A stretch of DNA of 44,930 bases from Chromatiales bacterium (GCA_020445565.1 JAGRGI010000109.1:1-44930), one strand, 5' to 3'. Shown: positions 27,227 through 36,791, counted from the stretch's first letter. Notes: generated from the sequence alone by a model not told the origin. Numbers and translations are program-made.

Positions 27227-29470
27227 ATGGGTAAGGCAAACAAGCAGCGATCATTCACGATCCGATTGCGCCCGGATGTGGGTGACGCCGTCGATCTGAA
27301 AACCGGTAAGCAGCTTCAGACCTCTGCCATGGACTGGAGCTACACCCTGGCGGGTATCCGAAACTGGCTTACCGATGAAAAGAGCCGTGAGACACAGGCC
27401 GGTCGCGCCGAGGAGCACTTGACCCTTCTGGGGGTTGGCAGCGACAGCCTGGATTCCCTGGCGAAGGCCGGTCTGTTGGAAATCGAGATTCCCTATCGCG
27501 AGGAGGCCGAGGGATGGGAGGCCCGGATCATGCCCTGGGAGTTTGTCCTTGGCCTGGCCTTGAAGAGCCGAAGGGAGGGGCGGGTGTTGCCCATCGTGCG
27601 TTTTCTTCAATGCGAACCGGCGCCTCGCGTGTTGGATGAGGCACCCGCCAATGTGCTGTTCATGGACAATGCGCCGGGACCTCTGCGCGATCTTCCCAGC
27701 GGTGCCGGAGTGCGGGCACAACTGACCGCCCATTTGCAGCTAAACCGGGAGCCGGACTTCGATCATCAGACCCTTTCCGCTGTGCGCACGCGTATGTTGA
27801 CCAACACGCCGGCGGTGGTGCATTTCTCCGCGGTCGACAATGAGCAGGCCAGGCGGCTGATCGGGGAACGCGACACCAACCGTCGCGATCAGCGGGATGG
27901 GGCCTTTCTGGCCAATGCCCAGGGCGGCGTGGATTTCGTCGAAGCCATGCCATTGGCACAGGCACTGGTTCCGGCAGGTGGCGGAGCGCTTCACTTGGTG
28001 AGCATCGCCTCTCCAGGGGCAGCGGCCCGGATCGCCCCGCTTTGTGTGGCTGCCGGTGCCCAGGCAGCGGTCGGCCTGCAAGTGCCTTTGGATGAGGCCG
28101 AAAACGCCGAGTTTTTCACCACTTTCTACCAGAATTGGCGGCTCTCCGGTTGGAAGCTCCTGGCGGCCTTTATCGCTGGCAGTGAGCGGCTGTATCGGGA
28201 CCTTGGCGTGTTTCCGGGCACGGGTCCGGTGCTGTGGAGTGCCCACTCGCTGCTCGCCGGCGCCGGCGACGTGCAGGCGGAGTCCTACAGCGAGCTGGCG
28301 CGCAAGGCCCGCGAGGAAAAACAGACACCTCTGGGTACCGGGACGGGGGGCGATGGCGAGCTGCTGGAAGTCAGCGCCAAGCCCCTGGAGAAGCTCAACT
28401 ATTCCCTGCTGCACAATAATCAGAATCTGTTCTCGGATTTCCGTATCGTGCCCAAACGCCTGGGTACCGTTACCGGTGTCAGTGTCGAGGTGCGCCTGCA
28501 TCTGGGTATGGAAGACATACGCTACCGCGGGCTCTATGCCCTCAGCGAGACTCTGGATCTGGCCCCGGTGGTGCGTATACCCCTGACCTCGGAGATGGCC
28601 CGATCGCTGCGTGACACTGTCAACACCAGTCTTACCGTGGCGGTGGCGGTGCACGGGAGGGACCTGTATTGCAAGAGTTTCCGAGTGGCCCTGCTGCCGG
28701 TGGACGAGTGGCAGGACAGCAAAGAGCAGCGCAAGTGGCTGCCGTCCTTCGTGTTGCCTGGCGATCCGGCGGTACGCACCCTGGTGGACCGCGCGCAGAA
28801 ATACCTGCGTGTGTTGGCTGATGACCCTTCTGCAGGTTTCGACGGTTATCAGAGCACCCGACCCGACGCGCGCGAACCCGATCTGGGTGTGGACAATCAG
28901 GTGCAGGCATTGTGGTGGGCCTTGATCAACGACACCCGTCTGGCCTACATCAATCCACCGCCGACCTTCAGTGAGCGCTCGCAGCGGCTGCGCAGCCCCA
29001 GCGACGTGCTGCAGGCGGGACGCGGCACCTGCATCGATCTGACCCTGCTGCTGGCCGCCTGCCTGGAGTACGTGGAGATCCATCCGGTGGTGATTCTGCT
29101 GCACGGCCACGCTTTTCCCGCTTATCTGCGCAGCGCGGCGGCCTTCGAGCGGTTGTCGGCGATTTCCCGCGTCACGCCTTCTGAGGTGGTGGCCAAACCG
29201 AGTATGGAAGGCCCCGACACCAGTTTCGCCCCGGAAACCCCTTGGATTCTGGGAAACCGTTTCTATTCCCGGATACTGGAGCTGGTTCGAGACGGTGATC
29301 TGATACCCCTGGAGAGTGTCTGGCTGACACGCCACAAGGGTTTCTGGGAGGCCGTGGACGAGGGCATGTTGAACTTGCGCAGCAAGTCCGATTTCGAGTG
29401 GTTGATCGACATACACGGCGCCAGGCGAACCGTGACGCCCCTGCCTGTCGGAGGAAACACGCATGAGTGA
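27227..29470 (+). CDS. CHAT-like (degenerate) plus transglutaminase-like protein
   Basis: 747 residues, cytoplasmic by lack of signal or TM. Residues about 60-330 resemble a CHAT caspase-like domain: IMPWEFVLG near 101, the strand VVHFSA with His199, and a later strand LHLVSIASPG near 255-264 where an active CHAT protease would have its Cys, but Ser/Ala stand here. This domain is therefore probably inactive. A beta-rich middle region lies at about 400-490. The C-terminal domain is transglutaminase-like: GRGTCIDLTLLLAAC with Cys602, LLHGHAFPAY with His628, and a possible Asp near 728 (WLIDIHG). The ATG at 27227 is chosen because an upstream start at 27191 lies inside the terminator. Its end overlaps the hydrolase gene by eight bases. 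The function is unknown; such modules are typical of bacterial conflict or regulated-proteolysis systems (inference). Confidence 0.7.
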   Translation: MGKANKQRSFTIRLRPDVGDAVDLKTGKQLQTSAMDWSYTLAGIRNWLTDEKSRETQAGRAEEHLTLLGVGSDSLDSLAKAGLLEIEIPYREEAEGWEARIMPWEFVLGLALKSRREGRVLPIVRFLQCEPAPRVLDEAPANVLFMDNAPGPLRDLPSGAGVRAQLTAHLQLNREPDFDHQTLSAVRTRMLTNTPAVVHFSAVDNEQARRLIGERDTNRRDQRDGAFLANAQGGVDFVEAMPLAQALVPAGGGALHLVSIASPGAAARIAPLCVAAGAQAAVGLQVPLDEAENAEFFTTFYQNWRLSGWKLLAAFIAGSERLYRDLGVFPGTGPVLWSAHSLLAGAGDVQAESYSELARKAREEKQTPLGTGTGGDGELLEVSAKPLEKLNYSLLHNNQNLFSDFRIVPKRLGTVTGVSVEVRLHLGMEDIRYRGLYALSETLDLAPVVRIPLTSEMARSLRDTVNTSLTVAVAVHGRDLYCKSFRVALLPVDEWQDSKEQRKWLPSFVLPGDPAVRTLVDRAQKYLRVLADDPSAGFDGYQSTRPDAREPDLGVDNQVQALWWALINDTRLAYINPPPTFSERSQRLRSPSDVLQAGRGTCIDLTLLLAACLEYVEIHPVVILLHGHAFPAYLRSAAAFERLSAISRVTPSEVVAKPSMEGPDTSFAPETPWILGNRFYSRILELVRDGDLIPLESVWLTRHKGFWEAVDEGMLNLRSKSDFEWLIDIHGARRTVTPLPVGGNTHE

Positions 29471-30791
29471 TTCGGGGATGACACCCACCGAGGTCCAGCG
29501 CATTCGGGACCTGCTGAACGAGCAGGCAAAACCCCTGGGCATGTATTCTCCCGAGGAGACCCTGGAGGGCGAGACCGCTGTCGGCGAGCTGCGCCGTCGT
29601 GGCGCCAGTGCCGGTGAAGACGACCTGCAACTTTACTCCCTGGTGGCGGAGGATGGGGTGCTGTACTGGCGCGAAGGCGTTGGCCTGCCGGCCGCAGGCG
29701 GGGCGCGCCGGCGCGGCGGGCGAGGTTGGGGCGGGGGTGAGATTGTCGACCAGCGCAAGTTTTTTCGTCTGGGCCGATCGGAGATCGCTTCCTACCTGGA
29801 GGATCTGGACAGGAAGCTGACACCGAACTTCGGCAAGCTGCGACGCCTGAAGGACAACGGCCGTCTGGTCAACGTCAAGAAACCGGCCGTCGCTGGCAGG
29901 ATTTTGCTGTTTGTTCATGGCACCTTCAGTAACAACGACAAGGTCTTGCAGGACCTGAAGGCTGCACCGCAAAACGCGGGGGCCAAGCTGTTGGCCGATG
30001 CCACCGGGCACTACGACGAGGTACTGACGTACGATCATCCCACCTTGGGGGTGACTCCCATGCTCAATGCCTTGGATCTGGCGCGTTTGTTCCAGGAGTC
30101 ACGGGCCGATGTGGACGTGGTCACCCACAGCCGTGGCGGACTGGTGACCCGCTGGTGGCTGGAGGCGCTGGACCCTGTTCCACGCCAGCGGCGGGCGGTG
30201 CTGGTGGGTTCTCCCCTGGGAGGCACCAGTCTGGCGGCACCGGACAAAATTCGCAACGGTCTGGACCTGATGGCCAACCTGGGCAATGTGCTTGCTGCGG
30301 GCACGGCCATGATCCCTTTCATGCAGGTGGCGGCCGGTCTGCTGCGTCTGACGTCCTCGGTAACCTCTCTGGTTGCCAATACCCCGGCAGTTGACGCGGC
30401 TGTGGCCCTGGTTCCCGGTTTGGCGGGGCAATCCCGCGTCGAGAACAATGCCGAACTTAATCGCCTGAGGGAATCCTTGCGCAAACCAGCGCCGGAGTAT
30501 TTCGTGGTGCGCAGCGATTATCGGCCCGAGGATGTCGGCTGGAAATTCTGGAAGGTATTTGCGGACTGGAAACAGCGTGCGGCCAATCTGGCGGCGGATC
30601 ATCTGGTGTTCGACGCCGAAAACGATCTCGTGGTGGATACGAGTTCCATGAGCGAATTCGGCAGTCAGCCCTTTGTTTCAGACGATACCCATATGCTGGA
30701 TTTCGGCACCAGCCACACGGTCTATCACACAAACTACTTCAGTCAGGCGCAGACCGTGGAATTCCTGCGCCGCAGCCTTGGGATTCCGTGA
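29463..30791 (+). CDS. Alpha/beta hydrolase (lipase/PGAP1-like), CHAT partner
   Basis: 442 residues. The N-terminal 130 residues are variable, with an Arg/Gly-rich stretch near 80-92. The hydrolase core runs from about 145: LLFVHGTFSN (oxyanion-hole HG at 152-153), VVTHSRGGLV with the nucleophile Ser223, ENDLVVDT with a likely acid Asp388, and a C-terminal His (418 or 422). Between the nucleophile and the acid lies a hydrophobic insert (about 265-320) that could form a lid or contact membranes. All triad residues are present, so it should be active on a lipid or ester. It overlaps the CHAT-like gene by eight bases (ATGAGTGA), which means tight co-expression; the two products probably form one system. 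Confidence 0.8.
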   Translation: MSDSGMTPTEVQRIRDLLNEQAKPLGMYSPEETLEGETAVGELRRRGASAGEDDLQLYSLVAEDGVLYWREGVGLPAAGGARRRGGRGWGGGEIVDQRKFFRLGRSEIASYLEDLDRKLTPNFGKLRRLKDNGRLVNVKKPAVAGRILLFVHGTFSNNDKVLQDLKAAPQNAGAKLLADATGHYDEVLTYDHPTLGVTPMLNALDLARLFQESRADVDVVTHSRGGLVTRWWLEALDPVPRQRRAVLVGSPLGGTSLAAPDKIRNGLDLMANLGNVLAAGTAMIPFMQVAAGLLRLTSSVTSLVANTPAVDAAVALVPGLAGQSRVENNAELNRLRESLRKPAPEYFVVRSDYRPEDVGWKFWKVFADWKQRAANLAADHLVFDAENDLVVDTSSMSEFGSQPFVSDDTHMLDFGTSHTVYHTNYFSQAQTVEFLRRSLGIP

Positions 30792-30829
30792 GTGTCGGTG
30801 TCGGTTTCGGTTGTTTTGTTCTGCGCGCC

Positions 30830-31927
30830 TTAACGGGTTTTGCGTTGTTTGAGGAGGTCGCGGTAGACGGCCAGATTGCCCTCAATCATGCTGTTGTCGG
30901 AGAAGCCATTGAGTACGATCTGGCGGCCTCGTGCGCCCATGGTCCGGCGTAGTTCGGCATCGCTCAGGAGGCGTTTCATTGCCTCGGCCAGTGCATCGGT
31001 GTTGGCCGGGGGCACCAGCAGGCCGTTGACCTCGGTGTGGACGATCTCGGGGATGCCGCCAACCGGGCAGGCGATGATGGGTACTTCGCTGGCGGCGGCT
31101 TGCAGCAAAGAGACGCCCAAGCCCTCCATGGTAGCGGGATGCACCACCAGGTCCAGGGCCGGCAGCAGGCGCGGCAGGTCGTCGCGGAAACCGGCGAAGC
31201 AGATGTGGTCTTGCAGGTTCAGATCGGCCGCCTGTCGGCGCAGGGCGTCTTCCAAGGGGCCTTTTCCCAGCACCCAGAGGGTCCAGGGGGGAAGATCCGC
31301 GTTCAATTGTGCCAAGGCGTCGAACAGGTAGCGGTGGCCCTTGCGTTCGATGAGCTGGCTGACGACAGCGATCCACAGGGCATCATCGGGTATGTCCAGT
31401 TCACGGCGGACGTCGGCGTTCTGGCCGTGGGGTCGATAGCGTTGGGTATCGATGCCGCTGGGCACGCAGATGACCTTGGTCGGGTCCACGCCCTGGGACA
31501 GCACCACCCGGCGTATGCCCTCGGAGATGGTGACGATACGGTCGGCCAGGCGGTATTTGATCGCCACGCCGATTCTGGCCTCGATGTTGTCCACCCGCCG
31601 GCTGAGCACCACGGGTACCCGGTGGCGGCGGGCGGCCAGCACGCCCCACAGGTCGGCGCCGCGACGGCTGTGCAGATGAATCAGGTCCGGGCGTTGCTCG
31701 CGCAGTATGTGGCCGATGTGAACGTAGAGCCGCGGGTCGATCTCGCCGCCCAGGGGCGGGTCATAGCATTCCGAGACATCGCCTGCCAGGCGCTCGCCGA
31801 TAGCACTGCCGGCTGGGCAGAGCAGCAGATTGTCCACCCCGCGCTGTTTCAGGCCGTGAACCAGAGACACGACCTGCAAGGCACCGCCGTAAAGGTGTCG
31901 GCCGTTCTCCACGTGGAGCACCTTCAT
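30830..31927 (-). CDS. Glycosyltransferase family 4
   Basis: 365-residue GT-B fold sugar transferase. The N-terminal acceptor domain has NGRHLYGGALQ at residue 8 and HLHSRRG near 85. The C-terminal nucleotide-sugar domain has VPSGIDTQRYRP near 155, WVLGKGP near 220, and the EX7E region HPATMEGLGVSLLQAAASEVPIIA near 262 (Glu at MEG and downstream). It would add a hexose to a lipid-linked glycan at the cytoplasmic face of the inner membrane. It is the last gene of the deacetylase-GT4-GT9-GT4 operon; its ATG overlaps the stop of the GT9 gene by four bases. The sugar and linkage cannot be told. Confidence 0.88.
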   Translation of the reverse strand: MKVLHVENGRHLYGGALQVVSLVHGLKQRGVDNLLLCPAGSAIGERLAGDVSECYDPPLGGEIDPRLYVHIGHILREQRPDLIHLHSRRGADLWGVLAARRHRVPVVLSRRVDNIEARIGVAIKYRLADRIVTISEGIRRVVLSQGVDPTKVICVPSGIDTQRYRPHGQNADVRRELDIPDDALWIAVVSQLIERKGHRYLFDALAQLNADLPPWTLWVLGKGPLEDALRRQAADLNLQDHICFAGFRDDLPRLLPALDLVVHPATMEGLGVSLLQAAASEVPIIACPVGGIPEIVHTEVNGLLVPPANTDALAEAMKRLLSDAELRRTMGARGRQIVLNGFSDNSMIEGNLAVYRDLLKQRKTR

Positions 31928-32979
31928 GTGCGGGCCTCCAGGATTTCCGCGATCTGCCCCAGAATTTCTTCCACCTCATGGGCTCGCATGCAGTCGAAGC
32001 GGCCGTCGCACGTGGGGCGGCGGCGGCAGGGTGAGCAGGGCAGGGGATGGTAGAGCACGCGGGTGCGGGGCACGCCGGCATCCAGGTAGGGGCGGGTGGA
32101 GCCGAACAGAGCCAGGGTAGGTATGTTCATGGCGCTGCCGAGATGGGTGAGGCCGGTGTCCACGCCCACCAGCAGGCTGGCACCCTCGATGACGGCGGCG
32201 CTTTCCGCCAAATTGGTCCGGCCGGCCAGACTGGTGGCCGGTGTCCCGCTCAGGGCGCGGAGGACATCGGCGTGTTCCCGATCCGACGGGCCACCCAGGA
32301 TTACTGGTTCCAGGCCAAAGCGTTCGCGTACCGGGTCGCTCAGGGCCGCCCAGCGGTCATCGAACCAATGTTTCTGCGGACGGGTGGTAAAGGGGCAGAA
32401 TACCGCGTAGTCGCCCGCGATGCCTGCCGACGACAGGGCCTTGCGGGCATTTGCCTTGTCGGTCTCCGAGACCACGATATGCATGGGGAAGTCGGCCACG
32501 TCCAGGCCCAGGGCCTGTCCGGCAAAGCGGTATTCGGAACCGATGCGCGGGTCATTCCTTTGCGGTTGCAGGACCTCGCTCATCAGCCATTGACTGCCCT
32601 CGCGGCTGGCCAAACCGATGCGGCGGCGAGCGCCACTGAGGCGGGTCCATAGGCCACTCTTGAGCAGGCCCTGCAGATCGACAGCGATGTCATAGCGCTG
32701 GGCCCGCAGTTCCTTCACCAGGGCGCGAAATTCCCGTATCGCCTCGCCCTTGTGGCCTTCCTTCCACAGTCTGCGCCAGTGTCCGCGCGGCCAGATGTGC
32801 AGGCGATGCAGGTCGGGATTGGACTGAAGCAGCGGGGCGGCGACCGATTCCACCAGCCATCCGATGCGGGTATCGGGCCAGGTCCGGCGCAACGCAGGAA
32901 TCAGGGCGGAGGCCATGATGACGTCGCCGATGGCGCTGGTGCGCACCAGCAGGATGGAACGGGGTGGATCGCTGCCCAT
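31924..32979 (-). CDS. Glycosyltransferase family 9, ADP-heptose:LPS heptosyltransferase type
   Basis: 351 residues with the GT9 hallmarks: SAIGDVIMASALIPALRRTWP near residue 14, IGWLVE, the AVDLQGLLKSGL segment near 95, RRRIGLASREGSQ near 115, FCPFTTRPQKHW near 190, a GGPSDREHADVL segment near 231, and VGVDTGLTHLGSAMNIPTLALFGSTRP near 272 (donor-binding). These enzymes add heptose to the LPS inner core on the cytoplasmic face of the inner membrane, so LPS core assembly is the likely job of the operon. The protein ends with several Cys (SPCRRRPTCDGRFDC), common in this subgroup. It starts three bases after the upstream GT4 gene. Confidence 0.9.
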   Translation of the reverse strand: MGSDPPRSILLVRTSAIGDVIMASALIPALRRTWPDTRIGWLVESVAAPLLQSNPDLHRLHIWPRGHWRRLWKEGHKGEAIREFRALVKELRAQRYDIAVDLQGLLKSGLWTRLSGARRRIGLASREGSQWLMSEVLQPQRNDPRIGSEYRFAGQALGLDVADFPMHIVVSETDKANARKALSSAGIAGDYAVFCPFTTRPQKHWFDDRWAALSDPVRERFGLEPVILGGPSDREHADVLRALSGTPATSLAGRTNLAESAAVIEGASLLVGVDTGLTHLGSAMNIPTLALFGSTRPYLDAGVPRTRVLYHPLPCSPCRRRPTCDGRFDCMRAHEVEEILGQIAEILEART

Positions 32980-32982
32980 GTT

Positions 32983-34098
32983 TCAACTCAGGCCACGACG
33001 CCGGAGCAATTCGGCATAGAGCTCGTGATATTGGTGCACGATCCGGTCCTTGCCATGGCGTTGGCGGATGTTTTCCAGACCGTTGTCCGCCAAGTTTCGA
33101 AGTGACTGGGCCGGTGCTTGCAGCATCTCCAGCAGTTTGGCCGCCAGATCGGCGGGATTGGTGTGGCGGGCGATAAGGATGTCGTGGCCGTCCTCGGCGA
33201 TCTCCATGGCGCCGGGATTATCGGTGCTGAGCACCGGCAAGCCGTAACTCCAGGCCTCCAGGATGACGTTGCCCAGGGTCTCGTGCCGGGAGGGTACCAG
33301 GGCGATGTCGGTCATGCGGTACCAGGGTACGGGATCGGATACCCAACCGAGCCAATGCACATGATCGTTAAGGCCGAGATCGGCGCATTGTTTGTGCAAC
33401 TGTTCGCGCATCGGTCCGTCGCCGCCGATGAGCAGTCGAATCGGTCGGCCGTTGATTTCCCTGGGGATGCGCTGAAAGGCGTCCAGGAGGTCGTCGAAAC
33501 CCTTGATGTCGATGAATCGGCCGAGGGTGAACAGAATGATCGCGTCCTGGGGAATGCTGTGCGCCTGCCGCAGCCGAGCGATTTCCGCAGGATTGGCCTC
33601 CCCTGGCTCGTCGACGAAGTTGCCGATGTGAAAGACCCGCTTCGCCGGTAGTCCGGATTGGACCAGGAAGTCGCACACCCCCTTGGTGTTGCCGATCCAG
33701 GCATGGGCGTGCTCATATTTACCGCGAATCTTGTAATAACCCCCCAGTCGGGCAATGTGTACGGCCGGACCGTCGGCGGGCAGGCGGGTGAGGGTGGTGG
33801 CGCGGCCCATGTAGGTCTGCACGATGCGGGGTTTCCAGGCCCGCACCAGACGGCGGATACGCCAGCGCGACCAGGCATCCCAGTTGTTGGCCAGGGGCAG
33901 GGTGAAGTCCTGCACCTGGCTGTCGGCGCCGAGTATGGCATCGCCAACCGGGGCGCGCGTGCGGTGCAGGGTCGCAACGCGGTCGCCGGCCAGGGCCAGG
34001 GCCAGGGCCAGACGCACATAGAATTTGTCTGCCCCGCCGAACTGGCGACTGCCGAGAATGTGCAGGGAGGCGGGGCCGGGAGCGGGGGCCGTTTGCAT
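32983..34098 (-). CDS. Glycosyltransferase family 4
   Basis: 371-residue GT-B sugar transferase. It shows SRQFGGADKFYVRLA near residue 15, VQTYMGRATTLT near 90, HIGNFVDEPGE near 163, FTLGRFIDIKGFDDLLDAF near 193, LIGGDGPMRE near 226, and the donor site PSRHETLGNVILEAWSYGLPVLSTD near 273 with the paired Glu residues. It acts at the cytoplasmic face of the inner membrane on LPS or a related polysaccharide. The ATG at 34098 follows the deacetylase stop by five bases; an upstream extension to 34167 would overlap that gene and was rejected. Confidence 0.88.
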   Translation of the reverse strand: MQTAPAPGPASLHILGSRQFGGADKFYVRLALALALAGDRVATLHRTRAPVGDAILGADSQVQDFTLPLANNWDAWSRWRIRRLVRAWKPRIVQTYMGRATTLTRLPADGPAVHIARLGGYYKIRGKYEHAHAWIGNTKGVCDFLVQSGLPAKRVFHIGNFVDEPGEANPAEIARLRQAHSIPQDAIILFTLGRFIDIKGFDDLLDAFQRIPREINGRPIRLLIGGDGPMREQLHKQCADLGLNDHVHWLGWVSDPVPWYRMTDIALVPSRHETLGNVILEAWSYGLPVLSTDNPGAMEIAEDGHDILIARHTNPADLAAKLLEMLQAPAQSLRNLADNGLENIRQRHGKDRIVHQYHELYAELLRRRGLS

Positions 34099-34103
34099 CG
34101 GTT

Positions 34104-34898
34104 TCAGTAGGCGATTGCGTTTTTGCCGGGGCGCAGTTTCTTCTCGTTCTTCTTGTGGATTTTCCACCAGAAGCCCGGCAGCAGATCGCCAAAGGAGATG
34201 GCCTTGCGGGGGATCTCCCAGGCATTATCGGCGGTGTTCGCCGCGCCACGGATGCAGGTCAGCGCGGAGCGGTAGCCGGCCTCGATGGCCGCGTCGCGCA
34301 CGCGCTCATCGTAATCGCCGTAGGGGTAACAGAAATCCGGCACCGGTTGGCCCAGCAGGTCTTCCAAGCGCGCCTTGCTCTCCAGGACCTCACGGCGCAT
34401 CCGGTCCTCCGGGATCTGGCTGAGCCTTGGATGGGTGAGTGAGTGGGAGCCGATGGCAATATTATGTCTGCCCAGTTCCCGCAGGCTGTTCAGGTCCATG
34501 AGGTCAGCGCCTTCGCGGCCGGTGGCCTCGACCCATTGATTGCGTCCGCCAATCAGGTTGGACACCGCGTAAACGATGGCGGGAAATCCATAGTCAGCCA
34601 GAATCGGCACGGCGTTTTCGTAGAAGTTGCGGTAACCGTCATCGAAGGTCAGTACCACCGGTTTCGGCGGCAGGGGTTCGCCGTGGAACAAGCCCTTGAG
34701 GGCCTGTTCGAGGCTGAGAACGTTGTAACCGAAATAATGCAGATAGCGCATCTGCCCCCGGAACCGCCTGACGTGGCAAAACTGCGCGCGGTGGTTCTTG
34801 GGCGAGCGAAAGCGGCCGACCTGGTGATACATCAGGATGGAAACCTTGGGCTCGCTGGGGCAGGAGTGGATTTCGGGTGTGCTCGCTATGGGGTTCAC
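34104..34898 (-). CDS. Polysaccharide deacetylase family protein (NodB-like)
   Basis: About 264 residues with the NodB homology region: MYHQVG, VVLTFDDGYRNFYENAVPIL (metal- and catalysis-linked Asp pair), GSHSLTHPRLS (metal His pair) and FCYPYGDYDERV. It should remove acetyl groups from an N-acetylated or O-acetylated glycan, or act on lipid-linked sugar. No signal peptide is clear. No ATG lies before the conserved core except one inside the MYHQ strand, so the start is a GTG (34898, used here) or a TTG at 34985; neither has a good ribosome binding site. It is the first gene of the glycosyltransferase operon, divergent from msbA with a 153-base shared upstream region. Confidence 0.85.
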   Translation of the reverse strand: MNPIASTPEIHSCPSEPKVSILMYHQVGRFRSPKNHRAQFCHVRRFRGQMRYLHYFGYNVLSLEQALKGLFHGEPLPPKPVVLTFDDGYRNFYENAVPILADYGFPAIVYAVSNLIGGRNQWVEATGREGADLMDLNSLRELGRHNIAIGSHSLTHPRLSQIPEDRMRREVLESKARLEDLLGQPVPDFCYPYGDYDERVRDAAIEAGYRSALTCIRGAANTADNAWEIPRKAISFGDLLPGFWWKIHKKNEKKLRPGKNAIAY

Positions 34899-35051
34899 CG
34901 TGGGGGCGGGCCTGTGTATTGTCGTTGGGAAAACAGCATAGCACGATGAGCAGCGGCCGAATCCGCGTTCCCATGCCACCGGCAATTTGCCCTATAGTGG
35001 CTACGCTTTCCCAGATGGTTTTCCGCAACAGCCCGTTCCCTCGGATGGTCA

Positions 35052-36791
35052 ATGAATAGCCGCGCCCTGTATCTTCGCCTTCTAACCTATGTACGCCCTT
35101 ATTGGCGCATGTTCGCCTTGTCCATCGTTGGTATGGTGATCGTCGCGGCCACCGAGCCGGCGGTACCCGCTCTGTTCAAGCCATTGTTGGATGGGGATTT
35201 TCTCAAGCAGGGCCGGGATCAGTTGATATGGGCTCCGATCGCCCTCATCGGCCTGTATCTCATACGGGGCGTGGCAGGCTATGTGTCGGGCGTGGCCATG
35301 ACCTGGGTGGCGGGCAAGATGGTGCTGGACCTGCGCATGGCCATGGTGGGCAAACTGCTGGCCATGCCGGCGCCTTTTTACGACAAGCAGCCCTCCGGCA
35401 CCTTGCTTTCGAAGCTTACCTACGACGTCACCCAGGTGACTTCGGCAGCCACAGACGCACTCACGGTGATGGTGCGCGACACGCTTTCCATCATCGGTTT
35501 GCTGGGATGGATGATCTACATCGACTGGCGCCTGTCGCTTATCAGCCTGTTGGTGGCGCCGATGATCGTGGTGATCGTTCGACTCATCAACAAGCGTTTG
35601 CGCAAGGTGGCGCGCTCCCTTCAGGCCAGCCAGGGGGATATGACCCACGTCGCCGATGAGGTGATTACCGGGCATCGCATCATCAAGATCTTCGGCGGCC
35701 AGGATCACGAGCGTGAACGTTTCCATCAGCGGGCCAACCGGGTCCGCAGTCTGCAAGTGAAGTCCAAGGCGGCTGGCGCAGCCAATGCGCCGCTGGCGCA
35801 GATAGTCACGGTCAGCGGTTTGGCGGCGATCGTCTATATCGCCTCCATCCAGGTGCAGGAAGGCAATCTGACCGTAGGGGATCTGGTGTCCTTTCTGGCG
35901 GCAATGGGGCTGCTGTTCAGTCCGATCAAACGACTCACCAGCATCAATGAAAAATTACAGCGGGGACTGGCGGCGGCGGAGAGCATTTTCGGATTGCTGG
36001 ACAGCCAGCCGGAAAATGATTCGGGAACCACCGGGATAGGGCGGGCTGCGGGGCGTCTGGAATTTCGCGAGGTTAAGTTTGGCTATGCTGAATCCGGGCG
36101 GATAGCCCTGGATGGTGTTTCGTTTCTCGCCGAGCCGGGGCAGACCATTGCTTTGGTAGGGCCCTCTGGGGGTGGGAAAAGTACCGTGGCGAGCCTCATA
36201 CCCCGACTCTACGGGCCGTATGAGGGTGAGATATTGTTGGACGACAAGGAGATCAGTTCCCTGAGCCTGGCGGAGTTGCGCGCCAATATTGCTCTGGTGA
36301 GCCAGGACATATTCCTGTTCAACGATACCGTGGGTGCTAACATCGCCTACGGCGCCAGCAGTCCGGTGGCAAGGGAGAAAATCGAGGAGGCTGCCAAGGC
36401 GGCTTATGCCTGGGAGTTCATCGATCAGTTGCCGGAAGGTCTCGACGCCCAGATCGGTGACCGTGGGGTGCGCCTTTCCGGGGGGCAGCGCCAACGTTTG
36501 GCCATCGCACGGGCTTTGATCAAGAATGCGCCGCTGTTGATTCTGGACGAAGCCACGGCCGCACTGGATACGGAATCCGAGCGCCAGGTTCAGGCAGCTT
36601 TGGAGCGGCTAAGGCAGGGGAGAACCACCCTCGTGATTGCCCATCGTCTGTCCACGGTCCGCAATGCGGACCGGATTGTAGTATTGGAGCGTGGCAGGAT
36701 CGTCGAGCAAGGGCGGCACGAAGATTTGCTCGCCCAGGAGGGTACCTACGCCATGCTTTGCCGTACTCAACTGGAGGACGACGTCAAATAA
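35052..36791 (+). CDS. msbA: Lipid A/phospholipid flippase MsbA, ABC exporter half-transporter
   Basis: 579 residues, standard length. The six-TM permease domain takes residues 1-310, with PFYDKQPSGTLLSKLTYD near 112 as coupling region. The ATPase domain has Walker A GPSGGGKST near residue 370, signature LSGGQRQR near 476, Walker B LLILDEATAALD near 494 and the H-loop AHRLSTV near 530. It works as a homodimer in the inner membrane and flips core-lipid A outward. The divergent glycosyltransferase operon supplies the sugars, so the arrangement makes an LPS assembly locus. The ATG at 35052 gives the usual N-terminus; no partner kinase LpxK gene follows. Confidence 0.92.
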   Translation: MNSRALYLRLLTYVRPYWRMFALSIVGMVIVAATEPAVPALFKPLLDGDFLKQGRDQLIWAPIALIGLYLIRGVAGYVSGVAMTWVAGKMVLDLRMAMVGKLLAMPAPFYDKQPSGTLLSKLTYDVTQVTSAATDALTVMVRDTLSIIGLLGWMIYIDWRLSLISLLVAPMIVVIVRLINKRLRKVARSLQASQGDMTHVADEVITGHRIIKIFGGQDHERERFHQRANRVRSLQVKSKAAGAANAPLAQIVTVSGLAAIVYIASIQVQEGNLTVGDLVSFLAAMGLLFSPIKRLTSINEKLQRGLAAAESIFGLLDSQPENDSGTTGIGRAAGRLEFREVKFGYAESGRIALDGVSFLAEPGQTIALVGPSGGGKSTVASLIPRLYGPYEGEILLDDKEISSLSLAELRANIALVSQDIFLFNDTVGANIAYGASSPVAREKIEEAAKAAYAWEFIDQLPEGLDAQIGDRGVRLSGGQRQRLAIARALIKNAPLLILDEATAALDTESERQVQAALERLRQGRTTLVIAHRLSTVRNADRIVVLERGRIVEQGRHEDLLAQEGTYAMLCRTQLEDDVK

